In this document: positions 8,483 through 16,944 of the stretch, piece after piece
Numbering within the stretch: position 1 is the stretch's first letter
Layout of the letters: each line of letters opens with the position of its first letter
Source of the DNA: Ramlibacter sp.
Lineage (GTDB): Bacteria > Pseudomonadota > Gammaproteobacteria > Burkholderiales > Burkholderiaceae_C
Direction of reading: 5' to 3'
DNA length: 47,082 nt
Assembly: GCF_013697775.1 (NCBI RefSeq)
Contig: NZ_JACCWG010000435.1
Span: 1 to 47,082, forward strand
The notes under the pieces: model-generated
What the model was told of the DNA's origin: nothing
The model's database searches: none
The model's input: the letters and a program-made list of their open reading frames with translations, nothing else
Translations under genes and position numbers: made by a program

Positions 8483-9360
8483 TGATGGATTTCGATCCCG
8501 AAGTGCTGGTCCTCTTCGACGCCTACGTGCACGGCCGCATCGACCGGCGCGGTTTTCTCGACCGGGCGCAGAAATTCGCCACCGCCGGCATCACCGCCAC
8601 CGGCCTGCTGGCTGCGCTCAGCCCCAATTTCGCTGCCGCCCAACAGGTCAAGCCCGAAGACGCCCGGCTGCGCGCGCAGCGCGTGGACGTGCCCTCGCCC
8701 GCCGGCTCCGGCAGCGTCAAGGGCTACCTGGTGCGCCCGGCCTCCGCCGCGGCCACGGCGAAGCTGCCGGCCATTCTGGTGATCCACGAGAACCGCGGGC
8801 TGAACCCGCACATCGAGGACATCGCGCGCCGCCTCGCGCTGGACGGCTTCATGGCCTTCGCGCCCGACGCGCTGACGCCGCTGGGCGGCTACCCGGGCGA
8901 CGAGGACCGCGCCCGCGCACTGTTCGCCCAGTTGGACCGCGCGAAGTCCGAAGAGGATTTCATCGCCGCCGGCAAATGGCTGCAGGCCCGCGCCGACGGC
9001 AATGGCAAGCTGGGCGCGGTCGGCTTCTGCTGGGGCGGCGGCACCACGCACACGCTGGCCACGCGCATGCCCGAACTCACCGCCGCCGTGCCGTTCTACG
9101 GCCCGGCGCCGGCGCCGGCCGAAGCGGCCAAGGTCAAGGCCGCGCTGCTGGCGCACTTCGCCGAGAAGGACGACGGCGTCAATTCCACCTGGCCGCCCTA
9201 CGAGGCCGCGCTGAAGCAGGCCGGCGTGCGCCACACCGCCTACACCTATCCCGGCACGCTGCACGGCTTCAACAACGACACCACGCCGCGCTTCGCCGAC
9301 GCGGCGGCAAGGGAAGCCTGGGGCCGCACCGTGGCGTTCTTCAGGCAGCAGCTGGCCTGA
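8482..9360 (+). CDS. Dienelactone hydrolase family protein, Tat-type leader
   Basis: The 292-residue alpha/beta hydrolase has an unusual N-terminus typical of the exported subgroup (DRRGFLDRAQKFATAGITATGLLAAL), ending near FAAAQQ. The core shows the Cys nucleophile in GAVGFCWGGG, the oxyanion region VIHENRGLNPHIED and the catalytic His in TLHGFNND. Classical dienelactone hydrolases open lactones in chlorocatechol degradation, but exported relatives are often general carboxyl hydrolases. It overlaps the upstream hypothetical gene by one base. Family is secure, substrate unknown. Confidence 0.88.
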   Translation: MMDFDPEVLVLFDAYVHGRIDRRGFLDRAQKFATAGITATGLLAALSPNFAAAQQVKPEDARLRAQRVDVPSPAGSGSVKGYLVRPASAAATAKLPAILVIHENRGLNPHIEDIARRLALDGFMAFAPDALTPLGGYPGDEDRARALFAQLDRAKSEEDFIAAGKWLQARADGNGKLGAVGFCWGGGTTHTLATRMPELTAAVPFYGPAPAPAEAAKVKAALLAHFAEKDDGVNSTWPPYEAALKQAGVRHTAYTYPGTLHGFNNDTTPRFADAAAREAWGRTVAFFRQQLA

Positions 9361-9387
9361 GCGGCCGGCACCGCGGCGGCGCCTGCA

Positions 9388-11433
9388 TCACTGCAGGATC
9401 TTGAACAGCCGCCCGATCAGGTCGTTGATGACGTTGTCCACCGCGCGCGGCAGGCTGTCGCCCGGCTCCTCGCGCGGCTTGGGCCGTGGGCGCGGAATGT
9501 CGAACTCCGCCTGGGCGTCGATCCAGCGCGCGCGCAGCGACTGCTGGAACACGTCGCCCACGATCGGCAGCGCGCTGCGCGCGCCCGGCCCCCAGGTGTC
9601 GCCCATGGTGATGCGGTTGTCGTCGAAGCCGACCCAGGCCCCCGCCACCAGCTGCGGGTGCATCAGGATGAACCAGCCGTCGGTGTTGTCCTGGGTGGTG
9701 CCGGTCTTGCCGGCCACGTCGGCCTGGATGCCGTAGCGCGCGCGGATCGCCGTGCCCGTTCCCTGGTCGATCACGCCGCGCATCACGTCGGTGAGCCGCA
9801 GCGCCTGCGCGCGCGACATGGCGCGGTCCTGCGGCGGGTCCTGGGGCGCAACCACCTGCAGCACCTGGCCCTTGCGGTTCTCCACCTGCGTCACCAGTAC
9901 CGGCTCGATGAAGCGCCCACCGTTGGCGATGCTGCCGTAGGCGGCCACCATCTCCTTGAGCGTCACCGGGCTGGTGCCCAGCGCCAGCGACGGCACCTCG
10001 TCCAGCTTGCTCTGGCGAATTCCGAGCCCGCGCGCCAACTGCGCCACGCGCTGCGCGCCCACGCGCTGCATCAGCTGCGCGGTGATGCGGTTGCGCGAAT
10101 GGGCCAAGCCGTCGCGCAGCGTCACCGGCTGGCCGGTCGGCGGCTCGGGGTCGGACGGGCTCCAGACGCCGCCGCCGCGCTCGCGGATTTCCACCTGCTG
10201 GTCGATGAAGGTGTCCTCGGGGCCGAACCCCATCTCGAACGCGGCGCCATAGACAAATGGCTTGAAGGTCGAGCCCGGCTGGCGCCGCGCCTGGTTCACG
10301 TGGTCGAACGGCTCGGAGGCGAAATCGGGGCTGCCGACCCAGGCCTTCACGTGCCCGTTGCGCGGGTCCAGCGCCAGGAAGCCAGCCTGCAGCGGCGTGC
10401 GCTCCTCGCCGCGCTGGCGCCTGCGGTCGGCGTGCGGCTGCAGCTGCGCCACCTGCCGCGCCACCGCCTGGTTGGCCACCTTCTGCAGGCGCGACTGCAC
10501 GGTGGTGCGCACCACCAGGCCGTCGGAGTGGATGTCGTAGCCGCGCCGGTCGGCCCAGTCGATCAGCCACTTGCGCACCTGCTGCGCCACGTGCGGCGCG
10601 ATGCCGGGCGACGCGACCTGGCGCTCGAAGTCCAGCCGCAGCGGCCGCTGCGCCAGGGTGTGCATGCGCGCGTCGTCGAGCTTGCCGGCCTTGACCATCT
10701 GCGCCAGCACGACATTGCGGCGCGCCAGGGCGCGCTCGGGGTTCAACACCGGGTTGTAGTAGCTGGTCCCCTTGAGCATGCCGATCAGCGTGGCCGCCTG
10801 CAGCACGTCCAGCTTGTCGGCCGAGGTGTCGAAATAGGTGCGCGCCGCCATCTCGATGCCGAAGGCGTTGTAGAGGAACGGCACCGTGTTGAGGTAGATC
10901 TCCAGGATCTCCTGCTTGGAATAGATCGCCTCGATCTTCAGCGCGGTGATCGCCTCCTTCATCTTGCGGTTGACCGTGGGCGCGCGGCCGATGTCCTCGG
11001 GGTACATGTTGCGCGCCAGCTGCTGCGTGATGGTGGAGCCGCCCTGGCGGTCGCCCTTCAGCGTGGCCAGCACCGCGGCCGCGGTGCGGCGCAGGTCGAT
11101 CCCGTGGTGCTCGTAGAAGCGCCGGTCTTCGGTGGAGATCAGCGCGTCCACCACCTTGGGCGAGATGCGCGCGAGCGTGACCCACTGGCGGTTCAGGCGC
11201 TTGAATTCGGCCAGCACCACGCCGTCGGCGGACATCACAACCGAAGGCACTTCCGATTTGGCCTTGCGCAGGTCGGTGGTGCTGGGCGTGAACGGCAGCA
11301 GCACCAGCGCATAGGCCAGGAACAGCGCGGGCGGCAGCAGGGCCGTGCGCACGGGATGCCGCCGCGCCAGCGCCCAGAGGCTGCGCAGCCGCTCTGCGGC
11401 CCACGCGCGGGCATGGGCGATGGCCGGTGTCAT
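9388..11433 (-). CDS. Class A penicillin-binding protein (transglycosylase/transpeptidase)
   Basis: The 681-residue bifunctional enzyme polymerises and crosslinks peptidoglycan at the membrane. It has an N-terminal transmembrane helix (LLPPALFLAYALVLLPF), a GT51 domain with STEDRRFYEHHGID and GGSTITQQLARNMYP, and a transpeptidase domain with the SxxK motif in PGSTFKPF, SRN in HSRNRIT and KTGTT. The track start at 11442 is a TTG; ATG 11433 (MTPAIAHA) is taken instead. It converges on the dienelactone hydrolase gene with a 27-bp gap. It lacks the extra C-terminal domain of PBP1C. Confidence 0.92.
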   Translation of the reverse strand: MTPAIAHARAWAAERLRSLWALARRHPVRTALLPPALFLAYALVLLPFTPSTTDLRKAKSEVPSVVMSADGVVLAEFKRLNRQWVTLARISPKVVDALISTEDRRFYEHHGIDLRRTAAAVLATLKGDRQGGSTITQQLARNMYPEDIGRAPTVNRKMKEAITALKIEAIYSKQEILEIYLNTVPFLYNAFGIEMAARTYFDTSADKLDVLQAATLIGMLKGTSYYNPVLNPERALARRNVVLAQMVKAGKLDDARMHTLAQRPLRLDFERQVASPGIAPHVAQQVRKWLIDWADRRGYDIHSDGLVVRTTVQSRLQKVANQAVARQVAQLQPHADRRRQRGEERTPLQAGFLALDPRNGHVKAWVGSPDFASEPFDHVNQARRQPGSTFKPFVYGAAFEMGFGPEDTFIDQQVEIRERGGGVWSPSDPEPPTGQPVTLRDGLAHSRNRITAQLMQRVGAQRVAQLARGLGIRQSKLDEVPSLALGTSPVTLKEMVAAYGSIANGGRFIEPVLVTQVENRKGQVLQVVAPQDPPQDRAMSRAQALRLTDVMRGVIDQGTGTAIRARYGIQADVAGKTGTTQDNTDGWFILMHPQLVAGAWVGFDDNRITMGDTWGPGARSALPIVGDVFQQSLRARWIDAQAEFDIPRPRPKPREEPGDSLPRAVDNVINDLIGRLFKILQ

Positions 11434-11493
11434 GAGCGCCAATCTAGGGCCGGGCAGCTCAGCGGACTGTAGGACGGCGGCTCGTCAGTCCCA

Positions 11494-11928
11494 TCAGGCT
11501 GCCAACTTCTCGGCCGCCTCGCGCTTGCCCATGTTGCGCAGCGTGGCGATGGCTTCGAGCTGCTTGGCGCGCGGGCGCGTCTTGCCGCTTTCCCATTTGT
11601 AGACCGACAGCGCCGACACGCCCAGCAGCTTGGCCACCGCGGCGGCCGACAGGCCCAGGCGGCGGCGCTGCGCGGCCAGGCCCTTGGCGCTGAAGCGCAA
11701 GCGGGCCTGGGCATCGTCGTCGGACTCCTCCACCGGTGCGGCGCTGCGTGTTCCCGGGCGGCCCTGGCGCTTGATCTGGCGCTCCAGCGTCTGCAGGCGG
11801 CGCTTGAGTTGCGCGATCTGGCGGCGGTACTGGGTGACTGATTTTTTGAGCGCCTGGGTTTCTCCGCGCAGCTCCCTGCGGGCGATGCGAGCAATCTCGC
11901 TTTTCAGGATGGAGCCAATGTTCGGCAT
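11494..11928 (-). CDS. Xre-family helix-turn-helix protein with coiled-coil N-terminus
   Basis: The 144-residue protein has a long charged helix (about residues 15-60, LKKSVTQYRRQIAQLKRRLQ) followed by a disordered stretch and a C-terminal Xre-type HTH (LSAAAVAKLLGVSALSVYKW, then ESGKTRPR). The coiled coil probably gives dimerisation. DNA target unknown. It is encoded 60 bp upstream of the penicillin-binding protein on the same strand and divergent from the M15 peptidase gene, which it could regulate. Confidence 0.8.
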   Translation of the reverse strand: MPNIGSILKSEIARIARRELRGETQALKKSVTQYRRQIAQLKRRLQTLERQIKRQGRPGTRSAAPVEESDDDAQARLRFSAKGLAAQRRRLGLSAAAVAKLLGVSALSVYKWESGKTRPRAKQLEAIATLRNMGKREAAEKLAA

Positions 11929-12165
11929 GCAGTCTCAACCTTCGATGGTGCGCGTTTCTCCGACGCGATTCGCTTGTGCTTTGGTTGCTCCCAGCGCACA
12001 TCTTATCCGCAAGCCGTCCACGCCCCGTCGGGTTGCATAGAAACCGCCGCGCCTTATCCGCCATTGCGGCACGTCGGCAGCTGCGGCGAAGACGGTTGCA
12101 TTTATTTGTTTGCAACCCCGCTGCGCCCGGACGCTGGCTACACTTCGAATTCCCCAGGAGCCCCA

Positions 12166-12753
12166 ATGATGCGCACACTGGCGCTGCTGTTGCTGCTTGC
12201 CGCCCTCCCCGCCGCCGCCGCCCCCGAAGAAGACGACGCAGCGCTGTTCGACGCCTGGGTCAAGACCCACAGCGTTGCCGATTTCGAGGAAGACCTGGCC
12301 AAGAGCGAACTCAACGGCGTGGTGCCCACGCGCCAGCTGCTGCGCACCGCGACCGACTGGAAGAAATGCGGCGCCGAACGTTTCGAGATCCCGCCGCGGG
12401 CGCAGTGGGCGGACGTCAAGAAGGTGCTGAAGCTCGTGGCCGAGCTGAAGAAGCGCAAGGTGCTGGAGGACTTCGAGGGCGCCTCGGGCTACCGCAACCC
12501 GGCGCTCAACCGCTGCGCCGCCGGCGCTCCCAAGAGTTCGCACACCATCAGCTTCGCCCTGGACATTGTTCCCAAGGGCGCGGGCGGCGCCGACGAGCAG
12601 CGCTTGTGCGAGTTCTGGCGCAAGGAAGGCCAAGCCTGGAACATGGGCCTGAGCAAATACCCGAGCGGGCGCATCCACCTGGACGTGAGCGGCTGGCGCA
12701 GCTGGGGCGCCGACCACACCCGGGCGACCTCGTTCTGCGCGGTGCGGCGCTAG
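12166..12753 (+). CDS. M15-type D-Ala-D-Ala carboxypeptidase-like protein
   Basis: The 195-residue exported protein has a clean signal peptide (MMRTLALLLLLAALPAAAA) and a peptidase M15_3 (YcbK/DUF882-like) domain. SGYRNPALNR is followed by SSHTISFALDI, which carries the first His and Asp zinc ligands, and by GRIHLDVSGW with the last His. Such proteins trim or bind peptidoglycan peptides in the periplasm. CAGGAG six bases before the ATG supports the start, so the track's 11974 start is rejected. The gene stands alone, divergent from the Xre gene. Confidence 0.85.
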   Translation: MMRTLALLLLLAALPAAAAPEEDDAALFDAWVKTHSVADFEEDLAKSELNGVVPTRQLLRTATDWKKCGAERFEIPPRAQWADVKKVLKLVAELKKRKVLEDFEGASGYRNPALNRCAAGAPKSSHTISFALDIVPKGAGGADEQRLCEFWRKEGQAWNMGLSKYPSGRIHLDVSGWRSWGADHTRATSFCAVRR

Positions 12754-12830
12754 CCGTACGCGCTGCGCGCCTACAAGGCGCACCGTCCAGCCTGCCTAGA
12801 CTCTGCCATTCTCACTAGGAGGAGAAGACG

Positions 12831-14093
12831 ATGGGTGGGCCTTTTTGGGGCGGGTTGCTGCTGGCGCTGGTGATCGTGCTGGGCATCGTGGTCTGGTCGA
12901 TCCGGCGCCACCGCGACCCCGACCTGCACATTGAATGCGATGCGCCGATCGACGAGCTGATCGACTCGCTGGCCGGGCTCACGCTCAACACCGCCGTCGC
13001 CGGCAACCGCTGGGAGGTGCACGAGAACGGCGCCTTCTTCGACGTGCTGCTGGAGCGCATTCGCGCCGCGCGCAAAACCGTGCACTTCGAAACCTTCCTG
13101 TGGAAGGACGGCACGCTGGGCCGCCGCGTCGCCGCCGCGCTGTCCGAACGGGCGCGCGCCGGCCTGAAGGTGCGCGTGCTGCTGGACGCGCAGGGCTCGC
13201 AAAAAGCCGGCAAGGAAGTGGTGCAGCAGATGCGCGACGCCGGCTGCCGGGTGGAGTTCTTCCACAAGCGCGCGCTGCGCAACCTGGGCGTGCTCAACGA
13301 CCGCGACCACCGCAAGATCGTCGTCATCGACGGCAGCGAAGCCTTCGTCGGCGGCCACTGCGTCACCGACGAGTGGCTTGGCAACGCGGAGGACGGCAAG
13401 CATTTTTCCGACGTCAGCCTGCACCTGCACGGCCCGATCGTGCACAGCCTGCAGGGCGCATTCAGCGAGAACTGGGGCGGCGAGACCGGCGAGCTGTTCG
13501 TCGGCAATGACGTGTTCCCCAGGCTGGAGCCGGCCGGCGACGTGCTGATGCACGCGGTGTTCGCCAAGCCGGAGAACTCCGCGCCCGCGGTGAAGATCCT
13601 GCACCACACGGCGATCTGCATGGCGCGCAAGCGCATCTGGATCCAGAACCCCTATTTCATTCCCGAGCCCGACGCCATCGACGCCTTCGGCTGCGCGGTG
13701 AAAAAAGGCGTCGACGTGCGCGTGCTGATGCCGGCCATCGCCGGCTCGGACAACCCCATGGTGCAGCACGCGGGCCACCGCAACTTCGAGAAGCTGCTGC
13801 GCTGCGGCGTGCGTCTGTTCGAATACCCGCACACGCTCTTGCACCAGAAGATCATGACGGTGGACAGCGTGTGGTGCGCCGTCGGCTCCAGCAACTTCGA
13901 CGACCGCTCATTCGAGACCAACGACGAGATCAGCATGGGCATCCGCGACCCCGCGCTGGCCGAGCGGCTGGACGGCATCTGGGAAAAGTACGCGGCGCGC
14001 GCGCAGGAAATCAAGCTGGAGGAATGGGTGCGCCGCAGTCCCTGGGAAAAGCTGAAGGACAACGCCACCTACCTGATCAACGAGCTGCTCTGA
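12831..14093 (+). CDS. Cardiolipin synthase-like phospholipase D protein
   Basis: The 420-residue membrane-anchored protein has one N-terminal helix (GGLLLALVIVLGIVVW) and two HKD active-site motifs: HRKIVVIDGSEAFVGG near residue 160 and HQKIMTVDSVWCAVGSSNFD near residue 340. The IQNPYFIP segment precedes the second motif, as in bacterial cardiolipin synthases. These join two phosphatidylglycerols or PE plus PG. A strong AGGAGGAG precedes the ATG. The length is close to ClsB-type enzymes. Assignment to a specific Cls class is uncertain. Confidence 0.85.
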   Translation: MGGPFWGGLLLALVIVLGIVVWSIRRHRDPDLHIECDAPIDELIDSLAGLTLNTAVAGNRWEVHENGAFFDVLLERIRAARKTVHFETFLWKDGTLGRRVAAALSERARAGLKVRVLLDAQGSQKAGKEVVQQMRDAGCRVEFFHKRALRNLGVLNDRDHRKIVVIDGSEAFVGGHCVTDEWLGNAEDGKHFSDVSLHLHGPIVHSLQGAFSENWGGETGELFVGNDVFPRLEPAGDVLMHAVFAKPENSAPAVKILHHTAICMARKRIWIQNPYFIPEPDAIDAFGCAVKKGVDVRVLMPAIAGSDNPMVQHAGHRNFEKLLRCGVRLFEYPHTLLHQKIMTVDSVWCAVGSSNFDDRSFETNDEISMGIRDPALAERLDGIWEKYAARAQEIKLEEWVRRSPWEKLKDNATYLINELL

Positions 14094-14131
14094 GCCATGG
14101 CGCGGCCGCGCCCTCGGCTACATTGCGGGCG

Positions 14132-15337
14132 ATGTCCGACGTTCCCGCGCCGCCGCCCTCTTCTTCCTCCCTGCCCCGCGCGCTGCTGGTGATCTTCGCC
14201 GGCGTCTGCGGCGCGGTCCACGTGGCCAAGCTGCCGCCGGCCATCCATGCGCTGCAGCAGCAGATGGGCCTGTCGCTGGTGGATGCCGGCTTCCTGCTGT
14301 CGATGGTGCAGCTGGCCGGCATGACGACCGCCATCGCCATGGGCGCCTGGGCCGACAGCCTGGGCGGCAAGTGCAGCATGGTGCTCGGCCTGCTGGTGCT
14401 GGCCGCCGCCAGCACGGCGGGCGGCTTCGCCGGTTCGGCATCCATGCTGCTGGCGCTGCGCGCGCTGGAGGGCTTCGGCTTCCTGCTGGTGGTGGTGCCG
14501 GCACCGGCGCTGGTGCGCCAGCCGCCCGGGCGCGTCAGCCGGATGCTGGGGCTGTGGGGTTCCTACATGCCGCTAGGCACGGCGATAGCGCTGCTGGCCG
14601 GCCCGCTGTGGATCGACCACTGGGGCTGGCGCCACTGGTGGTGGAGCGCGGCGGCGCTGTCGGCCGCCATGGCCGTGGTGCTGATGCTGGCGCTGCCGGC
14701 GCGGCCGAACGACGTGCCGGCGCAGGCGTCCGCCGGGCTGCTCGCTCGTCTGCACGGGACGCTGTCGCGCGGCGGCCCCTGGCTGCTGGCCGTGGCCTTC
14801 GCCACCTACTCCAGCCAGTGGCTGGCCGTCGTCGGCTTCCTGCCGACCATCTACCAGCAGGCCGGCGTGGAGTCCAGCGCGCGCGGCGTGCTGACGGCGC
14901 TGGCAGCGGCGGTGAACATCATCGGCAATGTCGGCGCCGGCCGGCTGCTGCACCGTGGCACGGCACCGGTGCGGCTGCTGTCCATCGGCTTCGTCGCCAT
15001 GGGCCTGAGCGCGGTGGTGGCCTTCGCCGGCGCCGAGGGCGCGGGCGCGCCGCCGGCGGTGCGCTACATCGCGGTGCTGTGCTTTTCCATGGTGGGCGGC
15101 CTGGTGCCGGCCACGCTGTTCGCGCTGGCCATGCGCCTGGCGCCGGACGAACGCACCATCTCCACCACCATCGGCTGGATGCAGCAGTGGTCCGCCTTCG
15201 GGCAGTTCGCCGGCCCGCCGGTGGTGGCCTGGGTGGCAAGCCACGCCGGCGGCTGGCACTGGACCTGGGCGGCCACTGGCACGGCGGCGCTGGTGGGCCT
15301 GGGGCTGGCCCAGCGCATCGGCCGGCTCGCGCGCTGA
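14132..15337 (+). CDS. MFS transporter (CynX/NimT-like)
   Basis: The 401-residue protein has about 12 hydrophobic helices, with the MFS loop-2 motif degenerated to GAWADSLGGKCSMVLG and WGSYMPLGTAIALLAGPLWI in the fifth helix region. This arrangement resembles cyanate/nitroimidazole-type permeases rather than drug efflux pumps. The start at ATG 14132 is 38 bp after the PLD gene, so co-transcription is possible. Substrate unknown. Confidence 0.8.
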   Translation: MSDVPAPPPSSSSLPRALLVIFAGVCGAVHVAKLPPAIHALQQQMGLSLVDAGFLLSMVQLAGMTTAIAMGAWADSLGGKCSMVLGLLVLAAASTAGGFAGSASMLLALRALEGFGFLLVVVPAPALVRQPPGRVSRMLGLWGSYMPLGTAIALLAGPLWIDHWGWRHWWWSAAALSAAMAVVLMLALPARPNDVPAQASAGLLARLHGTLSRGGPWLLAVAFATYSSQWLAVVGFLPTIYQQAGVESSARGVLTALAAAVNIIGNVGAGRLLHRGTAPVRLLSIGFVAMGLSAVVAFAGAEGAGAPPAVRYIAVLCFSMVGGLVPATLFALAMRLAPDERTISTTIGWMQQWSAFGQFAGPPVVAWVASHAGGWHWTWAATGTAALVGLGLAQRIGRLAR

Positions 15338-15345
15338 AAAAGAAT

Positions 15346-15366
15346 TTCGCGGTGCGCGAATCCTTT
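15346..15366 (+). terminator. Weak terminator-like hairpin
   Basis: A 6-bp stem (TTCGCG / CGCGAA) with a GTG loop is followed by TCCTTTT just after the MFS gene stop. The stem and T-run are short, so termination would be partial. Confidence 0.35.
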
Positions 15367-15429
15367 TGCCCCACCCGGCCCTCCTTGCCTGCGATGCCGC
15401 ATATTGCGCGGCAGCCAGGAGAAACGGTG

Positions 15430-15639
15430 ATGTGGTATCGCAAGAACATGGGTCCCAAGGAACGCGCGCTGCGCATCGCGGCAGGCGCCGGTGCGGTGGC
15501 GATCGGTTTCACGCAGTTCGGCTTCACGCCGCTGGGCTGGCTGGTTGCCGGCAGCGGCGTCGTGGGCGTGCTCACCGGCATGGTCGGCTTCTGCCCGGCC
15601 TGCGCCATGGTGGGCCGCAAGCCGGTGGAAGGCGGCTAG
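15430..15639 (+). CDS. DUF2892 (YgaP transmembrane-like) small membrane protein
   Basis: The 69-residue protein fits the DUF2892 pattern: MGPKERALRIAAGAGAVAIG, two hydrophobic helices, and an ending GFCPACAMVGRKP that carries a CxxC motif. In YgaP this module anchors a rhodanese domain, absent here. AGGAG eight bases before the ATG at 15430 supports the start over the earlier in-frame ATG. The stop lies two bases before the GTG of the sigma-factor gene, so the two are coupled. Confidence 0.82.
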   Translation: MWYRKNMGPKERALRIAAGAGAVAIGFTQFGFTPLGWLVAGSGVVGVLTGMVGFCPACAMVGRKPVEGG

Positions 15640-15641
15640 CC

Positions 15642-16181
15642 GTGGCGGCGCTGGACGCGGCGGTGTTCCGCGCGGCGCAGGCCGGCGACCCGGCCGCGCT
15701 GGACCGCATGCTGCGCGAGCTGCAGCCGGACATCCGCCGCTACGCGCGCCGCCAGTGCCACCGCGGCTCCGCGCTGGAGGACGTGGTGCAGGAGGCGCTG
15801 ATCGTGCTGTACCGCCGCGTGGGCACGGTGCGCGACGGCGCGGCGCTCGCCGGCTGGCTGCTGAAGGTGGTGGCGCGCCTGTGCATGCTGCCGGTGCTGG
15901 GCCTGCTGCGCGGCGCCGACGCGCTGACCGAGGCGCACGAAGCGAAGCATTTCGCCGCAATGCCCACGCACGAACTGCGCATCGACGTGGTCCGGGCGCT
16001 GGAGTCGCTGCCGGCCATGTACCGCGACATCCTGCTGCTGCGCGACATGGAGCAGCTGACCATCGGCGAGGCGGCCGCGCGCCTGGGCATCACGCGCGAG
16101 GCCGCCAAGAGCCGGCTGCACCGCGCCCGCACGCTGGTGCGCGAGTACCTGCAGCCTACTTCTTCTGCCCCAGCAGGCTGA
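15642..16181 (+). CDS. ECF-type RNA polymerase sigma factor
   Basis: The 179-residue protein has a sigma-2 region (LEDVVQEALIVLYRRVGTVR at about residues 45-65) and a sigma-4 helix-turn-helix (MEQLTIGEAAARLGITREAA, then KSRLHRARTLVREYL). The start is the GTG at 15642, two bases after the DUF2892 stop. No anti-sigma gene follows; instead the 3' end overlaps a convergent dehydrogenase gene by 26 bp. The small DUF2892 membrane protein may act as its sensor or inhibitor, which is an inference from coupling only. Confidence 0.85.
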   Translation: MAALDAAVFRAAQAGDPAALDRMLRELQPDIRRYARRQCHRGSALEDVVQEALIVLYRRVGTVRDGAALAGWLLKVVARLCMLPVLGLLRGADALTEAHEAKHFAAMPTHELRIDVVRALESLPAMYRDILLLRDMEQLTIGEAAARLGITREAAKSRLHRARTLVREYLQPTSSAPAG

Positions 16182-16830
16182 AGCCGTGGGTCCAGTGGTT
16201 GTTGCGTACGCCGTATTCGATCCACACCATGGCCAGCGGCTCCAGCAGCCGGCTGGCCGCGATGCCGCCCATGTCGATGGCGCGGCGCCAGCCGAAGGCT
16301 TCCAGGATGCGGCCGGTCTCGAGCTTGGCGTCTTCGTCGTCGCCGGCGATGAACATGTCCGGCGTGCCGTCCGGCAGGCTGGGATGCACCATGTGCGCCG
16401 CGGTGATGGTGTTGAACGCTTTCACCACCTTCGCTTCGGGCAGCAGCCGCTGCACGATCTCGCCCGCCGAATCCGAAAAGCCCAGCACCATTTGCGGCGC
16501 ACCGGAGGAGAAATCCAGCGGATTGCTGGTGTCGATCACCAGCTTGCCCGCCAGGTTGCCGGCGCCCGCGGCCTCCACGCCTTCGCGCAGGCCGGCATAG
16601 GGCAAGGCGACGACCGCCAGGTCGCCCGCCTGTGCGGCGTCGCGGAACGAAGCCGCCCGCGCGCCCGGGACCGCGGCCAGCGCCTCGCGCGCCTTGGCGC
16701 CGTTCACGTCGCGGGTGCCGAACACCACGCGAAAGCCGTGGGCGACGAAGCCCTTGGCCAGCGCGATGCCGACGGCGCCGTTGCCCAGAATGGCGACGGT
16801 GCGCTGCGGGTTGGATGGATTGCTGCTCAT
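16156..16830 (-). CDS. NADPH-dependent F420 reductase-like NAD(P)-binding protein
   Basis: The 224-residue cytosolic protein has an N-terminal Rossmann motif (TVAILGNGAVGIALAKGF), a phosphate-binding GTRD turn suggesting NADPH preference, and the KLVIDTSNPLDF and VVKAFNTITAAHM segments typical of the Fno/STEAP-like reductase family. In bacteria that lack F420 these proteins are generic NADP oxidoreductases of unknown substrate. It is divergent from a LysR gene 114 bp away, which probably controls it. Confidence 0.85.
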   Translation of the reverse strand: MSSNPSNPQRTVAILGNGAVGIALAKGFVAHGFRVVFGTRDVNGAKAREALAAVPGARAASFRDAAQAGDLAVVALPYAGLREGVEAAGAGNLAGKLVIDTSNPLDFSSGAPQMVLGFSDSAGEIVQRLLPEAKVVKAFNTITAAHMVHPSLPDGTPDMFIAGDDEDAKLETGRILEAFGWRRAIDMGGIAASRLLEPLAMVWIEYGVRNNHWTHGFSLLGQKK

Positions 16831-16915
16831 GGTGTTGTCCTGTCTTCAGGTGGTTGCGATGGAATGGATTCTGGCCGCGGCACCTCGCGAAGGGAACGCC
16901 ACCAATGGTCCTGGC

Positions 16916-16938
16916 ATTCACAACCTGGTGTTTAGAAT
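16916..16938. promoter_or_regulatory. Possible LysR operator in divergent promoter
   Basis: An ATTC-N15-GAAT inverted pair lies just upstream of the LysR start codon, between the divergent reductase and LysR genes. It has the size expected of a LysR binding site but no further symmetry, so this is a weak call. Confidence 0.3.
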
Positions 16939-16944
16939 CCGGCC

